64,000 nucleotides of DNA from Pseudonocardia broussonetiae (GTDB lineage: Bacteria > Actinomycetota > Actinomycetes > Mycobacteriales > Pseudonocardiaceae), in assembly GCF_013155125.1 (NCBI RefSeq), contig NZ_CP053564.1:5091501-5155500 (forward strand). Reading direction: 5' to 3'. This document shows positions 8,379 through 16,350 of this stretch, piece by piece (the stretch's first letter is position 1; the number at the start of each line of letters is the position of its first letter). A program made the translations under genes and the position numbers. The notes under the pieces are model-generated. The model made no database searches, was not told the origin of the DNA, and saw nothing but the letters and a program-made list of their open reading frames with translations.

Positions 8379-9104
8379 GTGATCAACGTGTCGACCGCGG
8401 ACGCCGTGGGCCTGCTCGAGCTGGACCGACCCGACCGGCGCAACGCCCTGGACGTCGCCCAGTGCCACCGGATCGTCGAGGCCGTCGGCGGCCTGCTCGC
8501 CGACGGCGTGCGCGCGATCGTCGTCACCGGGTCGGGCAGCAGCTTCTGCTCGGGCGCCGACTTCGGCGAGGTCTACACCGACGGCTTCCGCGACGCCCTG
8601 CACGCCGCCCTGCGCACGGTCGACGAGGCGCCGGTCCCGGTGGTGGCCGCCGTCAACGGCCCGGCGATCGGGGCGGGGACGCAGCTCGCCATCGCCTGCG
8701 ACCTGCGCATCGCCGCCCCCGGCGCGGTGTTCGGCGTGCCGACGGCCCGGATCGGCCTGGCCGTCGACCCGTGGACGGTCCGCCGCCTGGCCCGCCTCGG
8801 CGGCGGTGGCACCGCGCGCGCGATCCTGGTCGCCTGCGACACCGTCGGCGCCGACCTCGCGCACGCCCGCGGGCTCGTCGACCGCCTCGGCGACCGCGCC
8901 GAGGCGCTGGCCTGGGCCGCGGAGATGGCGACCCTGGCCCCGCTCACGCTGCGCTACAACCTGCTGGCACTCGACCGGGCGGACCTCGCCGACGACGACG
9001 CCGAGCTCGTCGCGGCCTTCGAAGCGTGCTGGAGCAGCGACGACCGGCGCGAGGGGCAGGCCGCCCGCCTGGAGAAGCGACCGGCGGTCTTCCACGGACG
9101 GTGA
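8379..9104 (+). CDS. Enoyl-CoA hydratase/isomerase (crotonase) family protein, catalytic Glu residues not conserved
   Basis: A 241-residue crotonase-fold protein. The oxyanion-hole segments SFCSGADF (near residue 55) and NGPAIGAGTQLAIACDLRIA (near 90-110) are present. The Glu expected in the PE motif after the FG strand is replaced (FGVPTARIGL), and the region of the second glutamate reads GTARAILVACD. A normal hydration reaction is therefore unlikely. It may act as an isomerase, thioesterase or hydrolase, or be non-catalytic. GTG start, 7 nt after TAACCT. It stands alone apart from the small lipoprotein upstream. Confidence 0.8.
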   Translation: MINVSTADAVGLLELDRPDRRNALDVAQCHRIVEAVGGLLADGVRAIVVTGSGSSFCSGADFGEVYTDGFRDALHAALRTVDEAPVPVVAAVNGPAIGAGTQLAIACDLRIAAPGAVFGVPTARIGLAVDPWTVRRLARLGGGGTARAILVACDTVGADLAHARGLVDRLGDRAEALAWAAEMATLAPLTLRYNLLALDRADLADDDAELVAAFEACWSSDDRREGQAARLEKRPAVFHGR

Positions 9105-9181
9105 GTGCTGCGCCACTCGTCGTCACCTACAGGGGATGCGGTCGTTGATGTGAGAAGCATGTCCGGAAGGGGCAGGGGAAC

Positions 9182-9886
9182 GTGGCTGCACAACCGCAGA
9201 GCGCCCGTCGCGTGGCGATCGGGGCGGTGCTGGCGGCTGTCCTGAGCACGGTGCTGGTCGGTGTCGGTCTCGGCGTCGGCACGGCCGACGAGAGCCCGGT
9301 GGCCGTCCCGCTGTCGCAGGCGGCGCCGCGCGCCGTGCCCGCCCTGCCGGCCGAGCCCGCCCCCCGGGCCGCGCGCGAGGAGCCCGCGCAGCCCACGGCC
9401 GGCGCGACCACGCCGGTCGCGACGCCCGAGCCGACCCCGACCGAGGAACCGGCACCGACGACGGCGCCGTCCCGGGAGCGCGAGGCCGTGCACGCCTCGA
9501 TGCCCGTCCGCGCTCCCGCGCCGGCCGCGCTCGTGCCCGGCACGCCGTGCACGGTGACCGCCCGGGCCTGCGTCGACCTCGCCGGCCGCACGTCCTGGCT
9601 GATCAGGGACGGGGTGATCGCCCGCGGCCCGGTCCCGGTGATGATCGGCGACGAGATCGACCCCACCCCGCGCGGGACGTTCGCGGTGGAGTGGAAGGCC
9701 GAGCAGTGGACGAGCCGCGAGTACCTCACGCAGATGCCGTACGCGGTGTTCTTCGCCGAGGGCGGCATCGCGTTCCACGAGGGCGCGCAGGACACGAGCT
9801 CCGCGGGCTGCGTGAAGCTCAGCCACGAGAACGCCGTGGCCTGGTTCGACTACCTGCAGGTCGGGGACCAGGTCCAGATCCGTTAG
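9182..9886 (+). CDS. L,D-transpeptidase (YkuD domain), exported
   Basis: A 234-residue cell-wall enzyme. Residues 8-32 form an uncleaved signal anchor or signal peptide, residues 35-105 are a Pro/Ala/Thr linker, and the YkuD domain runs from about 110 to the end. The active-site motif HEGAQDTSSAGCVKLS is complete, with His near 199 and the nucleophilic Cys near 210. The family forms 3-3 or related peptidoglycan cross-links or attaches proteins to the wall. A purine-rich ribosome site (GGCAGGGGAAC) precedes the GTG start. It lies just upstream of a BlaI/M56 pair, which suggests a beta-lactam or wall-stress connection. The minimal domain could also act in sortase-like attachment. Confidence 0.88.
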   Translation: MAAQPQSARRVAIGAVLAAVLSTVLVGVGLGVGTADESPVAVPLSQAAPRAVPALPAEPAPRAAREEPAQPTAGATTPVATPEPTPTEEPAPTTAPSREREAVHASMPVRAPAPAALVPGTPCTVTARACVDLAGRTSWLIRDGVIARGPVPVMIGDEIDPTPRGTFAVEWKAEQWTSREYLTQMPYAVFFAEGGIAFHEGAQDTSSAGCVKLSHENAVAWFDYLQVGDQVQIR

Positions 9887-9894
9887 GGGATGCC

Positions 9895-9912
9895 TTCTAC
9901 CGGGGGTAGAAT
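9895..9912 (+). promoter_or_regulatory. BlaI-type operator overlapping a leaderless -10 element
   Basis: TTCTACC (9895-9901), three G residues, then GGTAGAA (9905-9911) form a perfect 7-3-7 inverted repeat. Its right arm overlaps TAGAAT (9907-9912), which lies 6 nt before the GTG of the BlaI-like gene and fits a -10 element. BlaI/MecI repressors bind such TAC/GTA dyads, so autorepression by blocking the -10 is likely. Confidence 0.75.
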
Positions 9913-9918
9913 GGTGGT

Positions 9919-10260
9919 GTGCCGAGTTTGGGTGAGCTGGAACGTGCCGTGATGGAGACCCTCTGGGCGGCGGCGGCGCCGCTCACGGCCCGTGACGTCC
10001 AGGACGCGCTCGCCGCCCGCGACCTCGCCACCACCACGGTCCTCACCGTCCTGGGGCGGCTGGAGCGCAAGGGGCTCGTCACCCGCGAGCGGGAGGGCCG
10101 GGCCCACCGCTACCACGCCGTCGCCAGCCGCGAGGACCACGTCGCCGAGCTCATGCGCGACGCGCTCGACGCCGCGCCCGACCGCGGCGCCGTCCTCGCC
10201 CGCTTCCTCGGGTCCATCCCGGAGGACGAGCGGGCCGCCCTCCGCGACCTGCTCGACTGA
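9919..10260 (+). CDS. BlaI/MecI/CopY-family transcriptional repressor
   Basis: A 113-residue winged-helix regulator. The sequence LGELERAVMETLWAAAAPLTARDVQDALAARDLATTTVLTVLGRLERKGLVTREREGRAHRYH is the family's DNA-binding domain, and the acidic C-terminal helix mediates dimerisation and carries the usual proteolytic switch region. The GTG at 9919 is leaderless, with its -10 inside a 17-bp palindrome that is probably its own operator. An M56 metallopeptidase follows 41 nt later, the classic BlaI-BlaR1-like pairing. In mycobacteria the equivalent pair controls beta-lactamase and respiratory genes. Confidence 0.92.
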   Translation: MPSLGELERAVMETLWAAAAPLTARDVQDALAARDLATTTVLTVLGRLERKGLVTREREGRAHRYHAVASREDHVAELMRDALDAAPDRGAVLARFLGSIPEDERAALRDLLD

Positions 10261-10301
10261 GTCCGATCGCCCCGGCCGGGCACCCCTGGGAGACTGCTCC
10301 G

Positions 10302-11195
10302 GTGATGGAGCTGACCGCGCTCGCGCTGCTCGCCCTGGGCGTCCTGCTCGCCGAGCCCGTCAGCCGGTCGCTGTCCCGCGCGCACTGGCCCGTGCGCGAC
10401 CCCGTCGGCGCGCTCCTGCTGTGGCAGTCCGTCGGGCTCGCGGGCGGTCTGTCGCTGATCGGCGCGGGCGTCGTCTACGGGCTGGCGCCGCTCGGCCCCA
10501 CGCTGCCCGCGGCGGTCCGCGCGCTGGACGGGTCGGCCTGGTCGCGGCTCGGGGTCCCCCACCTGCTGGCCCTGGTCCTCGCGCTCCTGCTCGTGCTGCG
10601 CCTGCTGGGTGTGCTCGCCGCGATCACCGTGCGCACGCTGCGGGCCCGGCGCCGCCACCGCGACCTGCTCGACGTGCTGGGCACCCCGTGGCCCGCCGCG
10701 CCCGGCGCCCGCGTGCTCGACCACCCCGTGCCCGTCGCCTACTGCCTGCCCGGGCTGCGGTCGCGGCTGGTGCTCTCGGTCGGCGTCCTCGACGCCCTCG
10801 ACCCCGCCGGCGTCCGCGCCGTCCTCGCCCACGAGCGCGCCCACCTGCGCGAGCGCCACGACCTCGTCGTGCTGCCGTTCGTCGCCTGGGGGGCGACGGC
10901 GCCGTTCGTGCGGGGGATGGTGTGCGCGCAGATCGCGGTGGCGGCGCTCATCGAGATGCGGGCCGACGACGTCGCGGCGTCGGGGAAGCGGTCGGGCGAG
11001 CTGGTCGGAGCGCTGCGGACGATGGGCGGGGCGGCCCCCGCGGCCGCGCTGAGCTCGTTCACCACCGCGCTGGACCGGCGGCTGCGGCGGATCACCGACC
11101 CGCCCCCGCCGCTGCCGCTGGCCGTGCAGGTGCTCGTGCGGCTGGCCGCCGTCGCGCTCGTCGCGGTGCCCACGGCCCTGCTGCTGCTCGGTTAG
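10302..11195 (+). CDS. M56-family (BlaR1-like) membrane metallopeptidase
   Basis: A 297-residue integral membrane zinc protease. Several hydrophobic segments (about residues 3-22, 40-65, 85-110, 185-205, 270-295) flank the catalytic HERAH motif near 176-180, with a downstream Glu in ALIEMRADDVAASG as the likely third ligand. It has no C-terminal penicillin-binding sensor domain, so it is the minimal M56 type rather than full BlaR1. Pairing with BlaI suggests it cleaves or inactivates the repressor on a signal. Start is GTG 10302 or the adjacent ATG 10305. Its stop overlaps the desaturase stop by 4 bp, tail to tail. Confidence 0.9.
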   Translation: MMELTALALLALGVLLAEPVSRSLSRAHWPVRDPVGALLLWQSVGLAGGLSLIGAGVVYGLAPLGPTLPAAVRALDGSAWSRLGVPHLLALVLALLLVLRLLGVLAAITVRTLRARRRHRDLLDVLGTPWPAAPGARVLDHPVPVAYCLPGLRSRLVLSVGVLDALDPAGVRAVLAHERAHLRERHDLVVLPFVAWGATAPFVRGMVCAQIAVAALIEMRADDVAASGKRSGELVGALRTMGGAAPAAALSSFTTALDRRLRRITDPPPPLPLAVQVLVRLAAVALVAVPTALLLLG

Positions 11196-12232
11196 GCCGG
11201 CACGCGGCGCAGGGGGGCGGCCGCCGCCCGCAGCGCCGCGAGCATCTCCGCCCAGGAGCCCAGCAGGGTCGTCTCGTGGTAGGGCACGCCGACCTCGGCG
11301 CAGAACTCCCGCACGACGACCCGGGCCCGCCGCTGGTGCGGGGTCGGCATCGAGGGGAACAGGTGGTGCTCGATCTGGTGGTTGAGCCCGCCCATCGCGA
11401 CGTGCAGCAGGCCGTCGGTCAGCCGGCCGCCCCGGACGTTGCGCGAGGTCAGGACCTGCTTGCGCAGGAAGTCCATCCGCTCGGTCGGCATCTCCATGCC
11501 CTTGTGGTTGGGGGCGAAGATCGAGCCGAGGTACACCCCGAACAGGCACTGGTGGACGGCGAGGAACGCGACGGCGAGCCCGGGCGGCAGCAGGACGAAC
11601 AGCGCCGTCAGGTAGGCGGTGATGTGCGTCGCGACCAGGGCGAGCTCGGTGCGGCGCAGGGGCATCCGGCCCCGCAGCAGGCCGGCGATCCCGGCACGGC
11701 GCAGGTCGAGCCCGGACAGGGTCAGCACGGGGAAGAAGAGCGCGTCCTGGTGGCGGACGAGGAACCGGGCCGGGCCGTGGCTGGCGCGCGCCTGGTCGGT
11801 GGTGAAGGCGAGCGAGCCCGGCGCGACGTCGGGGTCGCGGCCGATGTGGTTGGGGTCGGCGTGGTGGCGGGTGTGCTTCTGCATCCACCAGCCGTAGGCC
11901 ATGCCGATGCCGAGGTTGCCGACCAGCCGCCCCGCCCACGCCGACACCGTGCGCGAGCGGAAGACCTGGCGGTGGGCGATGTCGTGGGCGAGCAGCGCGA
12001 TCTGGCCGTAGACGGCGGCGGCCACGGCCGCGACGGCCAGCTGCCACCAGGAGCTGCCGAGCAGCACGAACGCCGTGACGGTGGCGGCGGCCACGGAGGC
12101 CAGGACGAGCGCGCGCCCGACGTAGTGGGTGGGCGCGGGGTCGAGCAGGCCCGCGGCGCTGATCCGCCTCGACAGCAGGGCGAAGTCGCTGGCGGTGCGC
12201 GTACCGGCTCGCGCCGGCTCGTCGGTGGTCAT
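11192..12232 (-). CDS. Membrane fatty acid desaturase (acyl-lipid/front-end type)
   Basis: A 346-residue di-iron membrane desaturase. The three histidine boxes are intact: HDIAH near 83-87, HTRHHADPN near 120, and HQIEHHLFP near 285. The Gln-Ile-Glu-His-His form of the last box is typical of front-end and related bacterial desaturases. Hydrophobic pairs lie between boxes I and II and between II and III. It introduces a double bond into acyl chains of membrane lipids, using electrons from ferredoxin or a similar donor; no donor gene adjoins it. It probably alters membrane fluidity. Start ATG at 12232. Confidence 0.9.
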   Translation of the reverse strand: MTTDEPARAGTRTASDFALLSRRISAAGLLDPAPTHYVGRALVLASVAAATVTAFVLLGSSWWQLAVAAVAAAVYGQIALLAHDIAHRQVFRSRTVSAWAGRLVGNLGIGMAYGWWMQKHTRHHADPNHIGRDPDVAPGSLAFTTDQARASHGPARFLVRHQDALFFPVLTLSGLDLRRAGIAGLLRGRMPLRRTELALVATHITAYLTALFVLLPPGLAVAFLAVHQCLFGVYLGSIFAPNHKGMEMPTERMDFLRKQVLTSRNVRGGRLTDGLLHVAMGGLNHQIEHHLFPSMPTPHQRRARVVVREFCAEVGVPYHETTLLGSWAEMLAALRAAAAPLRRVPA

Positions 12233-12327
12233 GTCCCCGAGCCTGGGGCCCCCGGACCGGGCACGCCATCCGGCTCACCCGTCCGCCGAGCGGGGGACAA
12301 CCCCACCCGCTGCTGCGGTTCCGGTGA

Positions 12328-13662
12328 TCACCGCCCCGCCGGCACCGCCTCCACCGGCTCCACCCGGTCCGGGCCGCCCACGAGCAGGGCCCCGATCCCG
12401 AGCAGCGGCAGGGCCACCAGCAGCAGGAACGCCGCCGGCACGCCGAGGACGGTGCTCAGCCCGCCGACCAGGGCAGCGCCGACGCTGGCCCCGGTGAGGA
12501 AGACCAGGGTGGCGATGCCCAGTGCGACGCCCCGCTGCGCGCCCGGGACGGCCGCACCGACCGAGGAGATCATCGCCGGCTGCCCGATGCCGAACGCGAC
12601 CGTCACCAGCACGACGGCCAGCGCGAGCAGCCACGGCGACTCCAGCACCCCGCCCAGGGCCGCGACCAGCAGCGCGACCACCGCGGTGGGGCAGGCCAGC
12701 GCGATCGTGCGGCGCCCGCCGAGCCGGGAGAGCAGGCGGCGGGCCACCGGCGGGGAGAAGAACCCGACGACGGCCGCGGGGAGCAGCAGGGTGCCCGTGG
12801 CCAGGGGGGTCCAGCCCCACGAGGCGGCGGCGAGCGGCACCCCGAGCAGCAGCGCGAACCAGCTGGCGGGCACCGCGGCCGCGGCGAACGCGCTGCGCAG
12901 CACCGTGACGTTGGTGACGATGGCGCGGGGGAGGAACCCGTCGGGGCGCCGGCGGACCCACCACACGACGGCGGGCGCTCCGATCGCGAGCAGCACCGCG
13001 CCCACCGTGCCGGCGACGACCCCGGCCGACGGCGACTGGATGAGCAGGACCAGCCCGGACGCGGCCAGCGCGACGAGCAGCGCCCCGATCTTGTCGACCG
13101 ACTCGCCGCTGCCGCCCGTGGGCGCCCCGCGCCACAGCGCCGGGATCGCCAGCAGCCCGACGACCGGCAGCGCCACCGACCAGCGCCACCCGCCCAGCGC
13201 CTCCAGCGCCCCGCCCAGCAGCGGGCCCAGCGCACTGAGCGTGCCCGCGACCCCGGCGACGCGCCCGAGCGCGGCCCCCCGCGCCTCGCCGCTCCACCGG
13301 GCGCTGATCAGCGCCGTGCCCAGCACCGCGACCGACGCGGCCCCGGCGCCCTGCAGGACGCGGGCCACCATGAGGATCCCGAAGTTCGGCGCGAGCGCGG
13401 CGCCCACGGCGCCGACGCTCATCAGCGCCACTCCGATGACCAGCGGGAGCCGGATGCCGGCCATGTCCGCGAGGCGGCCGTGCATCGGCGTCGCGACGGC
13501 GAGGGCGACGGTGTAGCCGCTGACGATCCAGGCGGCCGTGGCCGCGGTGACCCCCAGCTCCGCCGAGAGCTGCGGCAGCGCGACGGTCACGGCGGACGTC
13601 GAGGTGCCGGCGAGCCCGAACAGCAGGCCGAGCAGGACGGCGGTGCGCCCGGGTGAGTGCAT
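12328..13662 (-). CDS. MFS transporter, DHA-type multidrug efflux
   Basis: A 444-residue transporter with 12-14 predicted helices. The N-terminus has LFGLAGTSTSAVTVALPQLSAELGVTAATAAWIVSGYTVALAVATPMHGRLADMAG, with a divergent motif A, and VLQGAGAASVAVLGTALISA in TM4. The pattern matches exporters of the DHA1/DHA2 group rather than sugar importers. It lies upstream of, and in the same direction as, the desaturase, with a 95-bp gap, and downstream of the quinone oxidoreductase. Substrate unknown. Confidence 0.85.
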   Translation of the reverse strand: MHSPGRTAVLLGLLFGLAGTSTSAVTVALPQLSAELGVTAATAAWIVSGYTVALAVATPMHGRLADMAGIRLPLVIGVALMSVGAVGAALAPNFGILMVARVLQGAGAASVAVLGTALISARWSGEARGAALGRVAGVAGTLSALGPLLGGALEALGGWRWSVALPVVGLLAIPALWRGAPTGGSGESVDKIGALLVALAASGLVLLIQSPSAGVVAGTVGAVLLAIGAPAVVWWVRRRPDGFLPRAIVTNVTVLRSAFAAAAVPASWFALLLGVPLAAASWGWTPLATGTLLLPAAVVGFFSPPVARRLLSRLGGRRTIALACPTAVVALLVAALGGVLESPWLLALAVVLVTVAFGIGQPAMISSVGAAVPGAQRGVALGIATLVFLTGASVGAALVGGLSTVLGVPAAFLLLVALPLLGIGALLVGGPDRVEPVEAVPAGR

Positions 13663-13709
13663 GTCCTATGCCAACGATCCTCCAGCCCGGGCATTCCCGG
13701 CCGTGCGCC

Positions 13710-14678
13710 TCAGGGCACGAGGACCACCTTCCCGGCGGTGGCCCGCGCCTCCAGCGCCCGGTGCGCCCCCGCCGCGTCGGCCAGCGCGAAGGGCGGGTGC
13801 ACCAGCGGCACGAGCCGCCCGGCGGCGCCCTCGGCCAGCGACCGCGTCTCCAGGCCGCGCAGCCCGCCGTACGTGCGCAGCATCCGCGGGCCCGTCACCC
13901 ACGAGACGGTGAGCCCGCGCGACACGACGTCGGCGCTCGTGAACGCCGTCGGGCTGCCCGCCGAGTACCCGAACATCACCAGCCGCCCGCCCACGTCGAG
14001 CAGCTCCAGCGCGGTGCGCCCGACCTCGCCGCCGACGCCGTCGAGGACCAGGGTGGGACGCCGCGGCACGAGGTCGGCCCAGCCCGGCTCCCGGTAGTCC
14101 AGCGCGACGTCGGCGCCCAGCGCCCGCACCCGCTCGACCTTCGCGGGGCCGCCTGCCATCCCGACCACCGTCGCCCCGGCGTGCCGGGCGGCCTGTACGA
14201 GCAGCGCGCCGAGCCCGCCCGCCGCGGCCGGGACCAGCACGACGTCGTCCTCGGTGACCGCGGCCAGCGCGAGCACCCCGACCGCAGTCCGGCCGGTGCC
14301 GATCAGGGCGACGGCCGCCTCGGGCGCCAGCCCGTCGGGTACGTCGTGCAGCGCGGCCGCCGGTGCGAGCGCCAGCTCCGCGTAGCCGCCGCTCGCCATC
14401 CCCAGGTGCGCGACGACCGACCGTCCCCGCCACGCGTCGCCGACGTCCGGGCCGACGTCCACGACCGTGCCCGCCACCTCCCGCCCCGGCGTCATCGGCA
14501 GGTCGGGCACGGGGAACGGCCCGCCGCCCGCGCCGGACCGGATCGTCGTGTCGAGCAGGTGCACGCCCGCCGCGGCCACCCGCACCAGCACCTGCCCCCG
14601 ACCCGGCACGGGGTCGGGCACCTCCTCCCACACGAGCACGTCCGCGTCGCCGAACGCGTGCTGCCGGATCGCCTTCAT
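13710..14678 (-). CDS. Zinc-independent quinone oxidoreductase (MDR family)
   Basis: A 322-residue medium-chain dehydrogenase/reductase. The GroES-like N-terminus (MKAIRQHAFGDADVLVWEEVPDPVPG) lacks the catalytic Cys and the structural four-Cys lobe of zinc alcohol dehydrogenases. The nucleotide fold starts at VLVPAAAGGLGALLVQAARHAGATVVG (near 155). These are features of NADPH:quinone reductases (QOR-like). An AGGAGG ribosome site precedes the ATG. The promoter at 14712-14742 has the 19-bp spacer and dyad of MerR-controlled genes, so expression is probably induced by a stress or small-molecule ligand. Confidence 0.88.
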   Translation of the reverse strand: MKAIRQHAFGDADVLVWEEVPDPVPGRGQVLVRVAAAGVHLLDTTIRSGAGGGPFPVPDLPMTPGREVAGTVVDVGPDVGDAWRGRSVVAHLGMASGGYAELALAPAAALHDVPDGLAPEAAVALIGTGRTAVGVLALAAVTEDDVVLVPAAAGGLGALLVQAARHAGATVVGMAGGPAKVERVRALGADVALDYREPGWADLVPRRPTLVLDGVGGEVGRTALELLDVGGRLVMFGYSAGSPTAFTSADVVSRGLTVSWVTGPRMLRTYGGLRGLETRSLAEGAAGRLVPLVHPPFALADAAGAHRALEARATAGKVVLVP

Positions 14679-14711
14679 GGTGCCGCCTCCTGCCGTCGAC
14701 CTGCGGGAACG

Positions 14712-14742
14712 ACGCTAGGACCTCGACCGCGGTCGAGGTCAA
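14712..14742 (-). promoter_or_regulatory. MerR-type promoter: palindrome within a 19-bp spacer
   Basis: On the minus strand TTGACC (plus 14737-14742) and TAGCGT (plus 14712-14717) are separated by 19 bp. The spacer and flanks form a perfect 22-bp palindrome at 14719-14740, half-site GACCTCGACCG. Over-long spacers with a centred dyad are the hallmark of promoters activated by MerR/SoxR-family proteins. No merR gene is in the window. Confidence 0.8.
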
Positions 14743-14860
14743 GCGCGCCGCTCGTCGGCGGGAGGCGCCGCCCCGGTACGTCCTGCCGGGGCTCGGCCAA
14801 GGCCCGCTCGCGTTCGGCGGAGCGCGCGCCGGTTCGCAGCCGCGGGCGTAGCGTGGAGAC

Positions 14861-16276
14861 GTGCCCCATGATCTTCCCCCCACGGATCTTCCCCCCACGG
14901 ATCTTCCCCGCACCCTCGGCGCCCTGCGGGCGTCGGGCCACGAGCTGCGCGGCGTCAAGGACGAGATCCGCGCCAACCTGGTCGCCGCCCTGCGCGCGGG
15001 CCGCGACCCGTGGCCCGGCATCGTCGGGTTCGAGTCGACGGTGCTCCCGCAGCTGGAGCGCGCGCTGATCGCCGGTCACGACGTCGTCCTGCTGGGCGAG
15101 CGCGGGCAGGGCAAGACGCGCCTGCTCCGCTCGATCACGAACCTCCTCGACGAGTGGACCCCGGTCCTCGAGGGCTCCGAGCTGGGCGAGCACCCCTACG
15201 ACCCGATCACGCCGGCGTCGATCCGCCGCGCCGCCGAGCTCGGCGACGACCTGCCCGTCACCTGGCGCCACCGGTCCGAGCGCTACACCGAGAAGCTGGC
15301 CACGCCCGACACCGCGGTGGCCGACCTGATCGGCGACATCGACCCCGTCAAGGTGTCGGAGGGCCGCTCGCTGGGCGACCCCGAGACCATCCACTACGGG
15401 CTCGTGCCCCGCGCGCACCGCGGCGTCGTCACGATCAACGAGCTGCCCGACCTGGCCGAGCGGATCCAGGTGTCGCTGCTCAACGTGATGGAGGAGCGCG
15501 ACATCCAGGTGCGCGGCTACACGCTGCGCCTGCCGCTCGACATCCTGCTGGTCGCGAGCGCCAACCCCGAGGACTACACCAACCGCGGGCGGATCATCAC
15601 CCCGCTCAAGGACCGCTTCGGGGCCGAGGTCCGCACGCACTACCCCCTCGAGCTCACCGACGAGATCACGCTGGTGGAGCAGGAGGCGCACCTCGTCGCG
15701 GACGTGCCCCGGCACCTGCTGGAGGTCGTCGCCCGGTTCACGCGCGCGCTGCGCGAGTCGAGCGCGGTCGACCAGGGCTCCGGGGTGTCGGCGCGGTTCT
15801 CCGTGGCCGCCGCCGAGACCGTCGCGGCCGCTGCGCTGCGCCGGGCCGCGATCACCGGCGAGGCCGACGCCGTCGCGCGTCCGGTCGACCTGGAGTCGGT
15901 GCCCGCCGTGCTGCGCGGCAAGCTCGAGTTCGCCTCGGGCGAGGAGGGCCGGGAGACCGAGCACCTGGAGCACCTGCTGCGCCGGGCCACGGCCGACACC
16001 GCCCGCGCCCGCCTGCGGGGCATCGACCTCAACCCGCTGGCCGAGGCCGTCGCCTCCTCCCCGGTCCGCACGGGGGAGCGGGTGCCCGCGGCCGAGGTCG
16101 TGGCCGCCCTGCCGGACGTGGACGCGCTCACCGAGATCGCCAAGCGCCTCGACGCGGGCGGCACCGAGCAGCCCGGCCCGATGGCGAGCGCGGCGGAGCT
16201 GGCGCTGGAGCTGCTGTTCCTGACCCGCCGCCTGGCCAAGGACACCGCCGACGACGACTCGGTGAGCTACCGGTAG
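14861..16276 (+). CDS. AAA+ ATPase, MoxR/magnesium-chelatase ChlI-like (Rv0958 type)
   Basis: A 471-residue AAA+ protein. Walker A is GERGQGKTRLL near 80-90. The Walker B-like segment GVVTINELPDL near 188 has Asn for the usual Asp. Sensor 1 is LLVASANPEDYTNRGRIITPLKDRFGAEVRTHYP, as in ChlI/MoxR proteins. The N-terminus contains a threefold DLPPT repeat from tandem copies of GATCTTCCCC at about 14870-14908. Such ATPases act with a VWA protein to remodel or insert metal into partners; the likely partner is at 19763, with the same promoter sequence (TAGCGTGGAG). GTG start, leaderless, 6 nt after TAGCGT. It is not a true chlorophyll-pathway enzyme, because no other pathway gene is seen. Confidence 0.88.
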   Translation: MPHDLPPTDLPPTDLPRTLGALRASGHELRGVKDEIRANLVAALRAGRDPWPGIVGFESTVLPQLERALIAGHDVVLLGERGQGKTRLLRSITNLLDEWTPVLEGSELGEHPYDPITPASIRRAAELGDDLPVTWRHRSERYTEKLATPDTAVADLIGDIDPVKVSEGRSLGDPETIHYGLVPRAHRGVVTINELPDLAERIQVSLLNVMEERDIQVRGYTLRLPLDILLVASANPEDYTNRGRIITPLKDRFGAEVRTHYPLELTDEITLVEQEAHLVADVPRHLLEVVARFTRALRESSAVDQGSGVSARFSVAAAETVAAAALRRAAITGEADAVARPVDLESVPAVLRGKLEFASGEEGRETEHLEHLLRRATADTARARLRGIDLNPLAEAVASSPVRTGERVPAAEVVAALPDVDALTEIAKRLDAGGTEQPGPMASAAELALELLFLTRRLAKDTADDDSVSYR

Positions 16277-16333
16277 TGCGGCTGGCGCCGCCTGTGAGCG
16301 GCGATCGTGGCCCTGACCACGATCGCCACTCAC
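16274..16333. terminator. Long palindromic element/terminator after the AAA ATPase gene
   Basis: From the TAG stop, a GC-rich lead is followed by an imperfect 17-bp stem: 16294-16310 pairs with 16317-16333, with one C-A mismatch and a 6-nt loop. The inner 11 bp (GGCGATCGTGG with CCACGATCGCC) pair perfectly. The first 39 bp closely match 31003-31040 after metH, so this is a dispersed element and not only a local hairpin. Confidence 0.8.
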
Positions 16334-16350
16334 GAGCAGCGGAGCTGCAT

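Noticed and set aside
9992..13516. A 1174-codon plus-strand open frame
   Set aside because: It crosses the M56, desaturase and MFS genes, is dominated by Arg/Pro/Ala, and has no domain; the real genes have complete motifs.
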